A stretch of 64,000 nt of DNA from Amycolatopsis acidicola (GTDB lineage: Bacteria; Actinomycetota; Actinomycetes; Mycobacteriales; Pseudonocardiaceae), in NCBI RefSeq assembly GCF_007713735.2, contig NZ_VMNW02000045.1, positions 1 to 64,000 of the forward strand, written 5' to 3'. Positions 59,780-64,000 of the stretch are shown piece after piece; position 1 is the stretch's first letter; each line of letters starts with the position of its first letter. A model generated the notes under the pieces. That model was not told the DNA's origin. It saw only the letters and a list, made by a program, of their open reading frames with translations, and did not search any database. Position numbers and translations under genes: made by a program.

Positions 59780-60364
59780 ATGAGCGACGACTTCGACGCC
59801 GTACTGGCCGCCGTCGGCCCCCGGCTGCGCGAGCTGCGGCGCCGCGGCGGGATCACGCTGACGGTGCTGGCCGAGCGCACCGGCATCCCGGTCAGCACGC
59901 TGTCGCGGCTCGAGTCCGGCCAGCGCAAGCCGGGCCTCGAACTGTTGCTGCCGCTGGCGAAGGCGTACCGCATACCGCTCGACGAGCTCGTCGGCGCCCC
60001 GGACAGCGGTGACCCGCGCGTGTTCCCGAAGCCGTTCAAGCGGCACGACATGACCGTCCTCCCGCTGACCCGCAAACCCGGCGGGCTGCAGGCGTTCAAG
60101 CACATCCTGCCCGGCGGCCGGGCGGACCGGGAGCCGGAGCCGCGCTCGCACGAGGGCTACCACTGGCTGTATGTCCTCAATGGACGGTTGCGGCTCGTGC
60201 TCGGCGACCAGGACCTCGTGCTGGCCGCGGGCGAGGTCGCGGAGTTCGACACCCACCTCCCGCACTGGTTCGGCAACGCCGACGAGCACCCCGTGGAATA
60301 CCTGAGCATCCTCGGCCCGCAGGGCGAGCGCTTCCACGTGCGGGCCCGCTACCGGCGGGATTGA
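59780..60364 (+). CDS. XRE-family regulator with cupin sensor
   Basis: 194 aa. HTH_3: LRELRRRGGITLTVLAERTGIPVSTLSRLESGQRKPGLELLLPLAKAY (about 15-62), then a cupin domain (HEGYHWLYVLNGRLRLVLGDQDLVLAAGEVAEFDTHLPHWFGN) whose His residues could bind metal. These proteins sense small molecules and often regulate adjacent enzyme genes. The divergent methyltransferase is the probable target. Confidence 0.88.
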   Translation: MSDDFDAVLAAVGPRLRELRRRGGITLTVLAERTGIPVSTLSRLESGQRKPGLELLLPLAKAYRIPLDELVGAPDSGDPRVFPKPFKRHDMTVLPLTRKPGGLQAFKHILPGGRADREPEPRSHEGYHWLYVLNGRLRLVLGDQDLVLAAGEVAEFDTHLPHWFGNADEHPVEYLSILGPQGERFHVRARYRRD

Positions 60365-60468
60365 GGCCCAAGGTTCCGTGGCCGGAACCTGTCACCGCGG
60401 ACGCCTCCGCCGCCGGATGCCGCACCCTGGGATCAGGCCGTGGCCACGAAATGCCCAGGGGGACCGGC

Positions 60469-60801
60469 ATGAGCACGTATTCCGCGAAAGGATCCGTGGC
60501 GTCGCGGTTCGCGGCGTTCACGAGCCTGCTCGGGTTTCCGCTCATGGTCCTGTGGCTTCTGGCCGTGACGCTGGCCGGTCAGCGCTGCACCGCCGCGGAT
60601 ACGAGCGGGCTGTGCGTGGGATTCGCGAAGTTCGTGAGAGTCGGCCTGCCGGTGGTGGGCTGGGTGCTGGGCGCCCTGCTCATGGTGGTGGGCCAGTTCG
60701 TGACGGCGGCACTGGGAAGACGGGCAGGGTGGGTGTTCGCCCTCAGCTGCCTCGTCTTCCCCGTGTGCCTGGCGATTTCCGTGCTGGTGACAGTGCGCTG
60801 A
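60469..60801 (+). CDS. Small membrane protein, unknown function
   Basis: 110 aa from ATG 60469, which has AGGGGG 8 bp upstream. Three membrane segments (SLLGFPLMVLWLLAVTLA, VGLPVVGWVLGALLMVVGQF, VFALSCLVFPVCLAISVLV). Two cysteines in the first external loop could form a disulfide (QRCTAADTSGLCVG). No family recognised. Confidence 0.65.
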   Translation: MSTYSAKGSVASRFAAFTSLLGFPLMVLWLLAVTLAGQRCTAADTSGLCVGFAKFVRVGLPVVGWVLGALLMVVGQFVTAALGRRAGWVFALSCLVFPVCLAISVLVTVR

Positions 60802-60813
60802 CGCCGCCGGACC

Positions 60814-61791
60814 CTACTGCGACCGCAGGACCCAGACGTCGTTGTCGTTGACGGCCACCAGGTCCGCGTCGCCATCCCCGTCGACGTCGGCGGTGAGGGT
60901 TTCCTTGGTGCCGGCGAATGCGCCCGTGTACCAGGTTTCCGGTGCGGTGTAAGCGGTTCCGGTGGAGCGCATGACTTGTACGTCGTTGTCGTTGACGGCG
61001 ATCAGGTCCGCGTCGCCGTCGCCGTCGATGTCGGCCGTGAGGGTTTTCTTGGTGCCGGAGAACGGGATCGCCGACCACTGGGCCGCCCCGTCGTGCCAGC
61101 GGTTCGCCGTTCCGGCCGCCACCCGCACCTGCCCGGTGTCCACCAGGATCAGATCCGCCTTCCCATCGCCGGTCGCGTCGGCGGCCAGCGTCGCCTTCTC
61201 GCCGCGCATTTCCGGGCCCCACGCGGTGAGCGGCAGCGACGCGGTGGTGCCGGACAGCGCGGCGAGGTCGACCCCGGCGAACAGGCCGATCACGTCGACG
61301 TGGCCGTCGCCGTCGAGGTCCGCCGCCAGATTCCCGTAGTCCCCGGCGATGGTGTTGTCCAACCACTGCGTCGGCGGCCCGAACCGGCTCACGCCGTAGT
61401 AGTCGACGATGGACTTCGCGACGAAGATCCCGCGCGGGCCGCCCAACGGGTTCCGGACCGCGATCGCGTCCGCGCGCCCGTCGCCGTCCACATCGCCGAC
61501 GAAGTTCGCCTTGCCGTTGAAGCCGGTGTTCAGGAATTTGCCCGCGCCCCAGTTCTGCTGGGCCTGGAATCCGGAGCCGGTGGACAGTTCGACGTAACAG
61601 CCGACGAGATAGCTGTTGTAGCTGACGAGGTCGTCCTTGCCGTCGCCGTTGACGTCCCCGGCCATCACCGCGACCTGCGCGGTGAACGGGCCGGTGGACC
61701 ATTGTTCGAGTACCCCGGTGGCCTCGGCGGGAGCGGCCAGCATCGTCAAGGACAGCAACCCGGCCGCGCCGGTCAGTGCGAGAGCTCGCAT
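60814..61791 (-). CDS. Secreted FG-GAP/VCBS repeat protein 1
   Basis: 325 aa. Signal peptide ALTGAAGLLSLTMLAAPAEA, then about seven FG-GAP repeats, each with a calcium-loop motif such as DVNGDGKDDLV, DVDGDGRADAI or DIDGDGDADLIAVND, consistent with a seven-blade propeller. Such proteins bind ligands or polysaccharides extracellularly. AAGGGGAA precedes the ATG. It is the downstream member of a tandem pair and shares a nearly identical 3' segment with its paralogue. Confidence 0.85.
   Translation of the reverse strand: MRALALTGAAGLLSLTMLAAPAEATGVLEQWSTGPFTAQVAVMAGDVNGDGKDDLVSYNSYLVGCYVELSTGSGFQAQQNWGAGKFLNTGFNGKANFVGDVDGDGRADAIAVRNPLGGPRGIFVAKSIVDYYGVSRFGPPTQWLDNTIAGDYGNLAADLDGDGHVDVIGLFAGVDLAALSGTTASLPLTAWGPEMRGEKATLAADATGDGKADLILVDTGQVRVAAGTANRWHDGAAQWSAIPFSGTKKTLTADIDGDGDADLIAVNDNDVQVMRSTGTAYTAPETWYTGAFAGTKETLTADVDGDGDADLVAVNDNDVWVLRSQ
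60830..61065. repeat. Converted 3' segment shared by the FG-GAP pair
   Basis: 236 bp here differ at only three positions from 61820-62055, with an offset of exactly 990 bp. The remaining parts of the two genes diverge substantially. It covers the last two to three FG-GAP repeats. Confidence 0.85.
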
Positions 61792-61803
61792 CGTGTTCCC
61801 CTT

Positions 61804-62763
61804 CTACTGGGTGCGCAGCACCCAGACGTCGTTGTCGTTGACGGCCACCAGGTCCGCGTCGCCATCCCCGTCGACGTCGGCGGTGAGGGTTTCCTTGGTG
61901 CCGGCGAATGCGCCCGTGTACCAGGTTTCCGGTGCGGTGTAAGTGGTTCCGGTGGAGTGCATGACTTGTACGTCGGTGTCGTTGACGGCGATCAGGTCCG
62001 CGTCGCCGTCGCCGTCGATGTCGGCCGTGAGGGTTTTCTTGGTGCCGGAGAACGGTCTCGTGGTCCATTGGGCCGGGGTGTCGTACCAGCGGTTGGTGCC
62101 GGTGACGATCACCCTGACCCCGGTGTCGTCCACGAGGACGAGGTCCGCCTTGTCGTCGCCGTTCGCGTCCGCGGCCAGTGTCGCGTTCTCGCCGCGGACC
62201 CACGCCGCCCAGGTGACCGGCTGCTGCCCGCCCGTGGGCGTCGACAAACTGACCTGGATCCTGGCGTAGAACAGGCCGATGATGTCCGTCAGCCCGTCGC
62301 CGTTCATGTCGGCGGCCAGGCTCCGGTCCTGGCCCTGCATGACCGCGGACACCCAGGTGGTCGGCGTCCAGAACCAGTCGGTGCCGTAGATGTCGGTCTT
62401 CGATTTCGCCATGTAGGGGCCGAAGTTCGGGCCCACTTCGAGCAGGTCGGCGCGGCCGTCTCCGTCCGCGTCGGCGACGAAGTGGTCGTACCATTCGACC
62501 TGCTGGATCCCGCCCGCGCCCCAGTTCACCTGGTTCTGGAACGCGGAGCCGGTCGACAGCTTGACGTAACTGCCGTACCCGGTCGTGTTGACGCCCACGA
62601 GATCGGCTTTGCCGTCGCCGTTGGCGTCACCGGCCCGCACGGCGATCTGGGCGGTGAACGGGCCGGCGGACCACTGTTCGAGTACTACGGAGGCTTGGGC
62701 CGGCGCGGCGGCCAGTGCCAAGGACACCAACCCGGCCGCCCCGGCCAGAGCGAAAGCGCGCAT
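61804..62763 (-). CDS. Secreted FG-GAP/VCBS repeat protein 2
   Basis: 319 aa from ATG 62763 (GTG 62766 directly before it is an alternative). Signal peptide ending PAQA-S and the same FG-GAP layout as its neighbour: DANGDGKADLVGVN, DADGDGRADLLEVG, DMNGDGLTDIIGLF, DANGDDKADLVLVD and two DxDGDGDADL repeats. It lies 12 bp upstream of paralogue 1, so the two probably form one operon produced by tandem duplication. Confidence 0.85.
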   Translation of the reverse strand: MRAFALAGAAGLVSLALAAAPAQASVVLEQWSAGPFTAQIAVRAGDANGDGKADLVGVNTTGYGSYVKLSTGSAFQNQVNWGAGGIQQVEWYDHFVADADGDGRADLLEVGPNFGPYMAKSKTDIYGTDWFWTPTTWVSAVMQGQDRSLAADMNGDGLTDIIGLFYARIQVSLSTPTGGQQPVTWAAWVRGENATLAADANGDDKADLVLVDDTGVRVIVTGTNRWYDTPAQWTTRPFSGTKKTLTADIDGDGDADLIAVNDTDVQVMHSTGTTYTAPETWYTGAFAGTKETLTADVDGDGDADLVAVNDNDVWVLRTQ

Positions 62764-62891
62764 CACGTCCCCTTCGTGTCGGCTTGTCGTATTTGGGTCG
62801 CGATCAAGCCGGAAACGTTACGGAGAACCGGAAGCCGGAACTGCGGACAACCTCATGGCCGGGCCCGCTCCGCGCCGGCAGGATCGGCTGC

Positions 62892-64000
62892 ATGGCATTC
62901 GGATCCGCTCTCGCCCTCGCCGTCGGCACGGTGCTCGCCGCCGCCGTTCCCGCTTCGGCGCCCCAGCAAGGGCTTTCGCTGCCCGAACCCACCGGCCGGT
63001 ACCAGGTGGGCGAGACCGGCCTGCACCTCGTCGACGAGTCCCGGGGTGATCCTTGGCAGCCCGGCCAACGGGAGCTCATGGTCAGCGTGCACTACCCGGC
63101 GTTGCGCAGCGCGGGTTTTCCCGCGGCGCCGTACATGCTGCCCGGCGCGGCCGCGCATTTCGACGAGACGACGGTGAACGGGTTGCTGGGCTTGGACCTG
63201 CCCACCGGAACGGACTGGGCTTCGGTCCGCACGCACGCGTCGCAGGGCGCGCCCGCAATGCCCGGGCGGCATCCCGTCGTGGTGTATTCGCCGGGGCTGG
63301 GGGAGCCGCGCACCTGGGGCACGGCGGAGGCGGAGGACCTCGCCAGCCGCGGGTATGTGGTGGTGAGCATCGACCACACCCACGAATCGCCCGAGGTGCA
63401 GTTCCCGGACGGGTCGGTGCGCACCATGGTCACCCCTGACGATCCTGACGCGTTCATCCGGAAAGCACTCGAAGTCCGGGTGGCGGACACGAGTTTCGTG
63501 CTCGACGAGCTTTCCGCGCTGGCAGGCGGGCAGAATCCCGACGCGGAGCACCGGCGGTTGCCCACAGGGCTCGCGGGCGCGCTGGACCTCACGCGCATCG
63601 GCATGGTCGGGCATTCCCTCGGCGGTTCGGCCGCCGCGCTCGCGATGCGCGCCGACACCCGGATCAGCGCGGGCGCCGACCTCGACGGGAACCTCACCTA
63701 CTACGACGGCACCCTCATGGCCCCGGCCGAACAGGGCTTGATGGCGCCGTTTTTGTTGCTGGGCAAGGATGGCGACACGGATACGGGTCCGGGCTGGAGC
63801 GCTTTCCTCGCGCACACCCATGATTGGGCACGGCAACTGAAACTGCTCGGCTCGCAGCACGCTTCGTTCACCGACGCGGAAGCCTTGCTGCCCCAGCTGG
63901 GTCAGCCGGATTCAGTGCTGCGGAACGACATCGGCCCGCTCGACCCGGCCACGGCCGTCCGAACGCAACGCGCCTACGTGGCGTCGTTCTTCGACCGTTT
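62892..64000 (+). CDS. Secreted lipase/PAF-acetylhydrolase-like alpha/beta-hydrolase (cut by window end)
   Basis: Open from ATG 62892 to the window end (369 codons visible). Signal peptide FGSALALAVGTVLAAAVPASA; the mature part has YQVGETGLHLVDESR and HYPA (family N-terminus), VVVYSPGLGEPRTW oxyanion loop, GMVGHSLGGSAAA nucleophile with Ser near 240, AGADLDGN with a probable Asp, and GSQHASFTD with the His near 320. This is the pattern of the platelet-activating-factor acetylhydrolase/dienelactone-hydrolase-like family. The region 62764-62891 upstream is the shared divergent promoter area with the FG-GAP genes. Confidence 0.82.
   Translation, partial: MAFGSALALAVGTVLAAAVPASAPQQGLSLPEPTGRYQVGETGLHLVDESRGDPWQPGQRELMVSVHYPALRSAGFPAAPYMLPGAAAHFDETTVNGLLGLDLPTGTDWASVRTHASQGAPAMPGRHPVVVYSPGLGEPRTWGTAEAEDLASRGYVVVSIDHTHESPEVQFPDGSVRTMVTPDDPDAFIRKALEVRVADTSFVLDELSALAGGQNPDAEHRRLPTGLAGALDLTRIGMVGHSLGGSAAALAMRADTRISAGADLDGNLTYYDGTLMAPAEQGLMAPFLLLGKDGDTDTGPGWSAFLAHTHDWARQLKLLGSQHASFTDAEALLPQLGQPDSVLRNDIGPLDPATAVRTQRAYVASFFDR

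Noticed and set aside
60976-63177. 733-codon plus-strand frame across the FG-GAP genes
   Set aside because: It is the shadow of the Asp/Gly-rich repeats on the minus strand, with no start signal or family motifs.
1-64000. tRNA, rRNA, CRISPR arrays, transposases, integrases or phage genes
   Set aside because: None seen on either strand. The repeats found have no associated transposase or direct-repeat/spacer layout typical of CRISPR.

Overview
The window is a stretch of actinomycete chromosome. It has very high G+C, many GTG and a few TTG starts, 4-bp ATGA/GTGA stop-start overlaps, apparently leaderless genes, an AfsR-type regulator, an Rpf-like LysM protein and a bacterial P450-ferredoxin pair. 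The gene content and intergenic style suggest a member of the Pseudonocardiaceae such as Amycolatopsis; this is inference, because no rRNA or other taxonomic marker is present. I saw no tRNA, rRNA, CRISPR, phage or IS genes. The window is dense with regulator/transporter pairs and small catabolic operons, as expected of a soil saprophyte.

Left part (1-20.4 kb): an Rpf/LysM secreted protein with a structured leader; an acyl-CoA synthetase behind a dyad operator; a compact AfsR-like regulator; MarR/MFS and LysR/MFS exporter pairs; a DUF4232 lipoprotein; three very small membrane or charged proteins; and a P450-ferredoxin pair whose reductase gene is reduced to an N-terminal stub.

Middle (18-33.5 kb): two catabolic modules. 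A TetR repressor (18070-18684) appears to control an MFS transporter and a six-gene operon (20455-27053) with a metal-ligand-free phosphotriesterase-like pseudoenzyme next to an intact paralogue, an FAD monooxygenase, two alpha/beta hydrolases and a metallo-beta-lactamase-fold hydrolase; the same operator lies before both units. A DeoR-controlled divergent module (28140-33549) has a GntP permease, a SAF-type dehydrogenase, a DUF1537 four-carbon-acid sugar kinase and a class II aldolase, fitting C4 sugar-acid catabolism.

Right-centre (36-56.7 kb): the most distinctive region. Six ATTGT-N3-ACAAT-like sites, typical of FadR-type GntR operators, mark three promoter regions. They would place an adenylate-forming ligase and MFS transporter, a lone 4,5-dihydroxyphthalate-decarboxylase-like gene, and a 14-gene operon under the GntR encoded inside that operon (50895-51677). 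The operon holds a split NitT/TauT ABC importer (ATPase first, binding protein and permease near the end), two more decarboxylase-like paralogues, a LigJ-like hydratase, an HpcH/HpaI aldolase, a LigI-superfamily amidohydrolase, a TPP enzyme, a DUF3500 protein, a CoxG-like protein, a type-B carboxylesterase and an MFS transporter. It reads as an import and degradation route for an aromatic-type or pyrone carboxylic acid ester, substrate unknown.

Right end (57-64 kb): a small membrane protein, TetR/SDR and methyltransferase/XRE-cupin divergent pairs with clear palindromic operators, two tandem secreted FG-GAP proteins with a converted 3' segment, and a secreted lipase/PAF-acetylhydrolase-like gene cut by the window end.

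Repeats: three intergenic arrays of a 21-bp unit arranged as inverted halves (12.0, 17.9 and 33.7 kb), and a separate dispersed element at 51.6 and 56.8 kb, the first copy of which supplies the C-terminal tail of the GntR protein.
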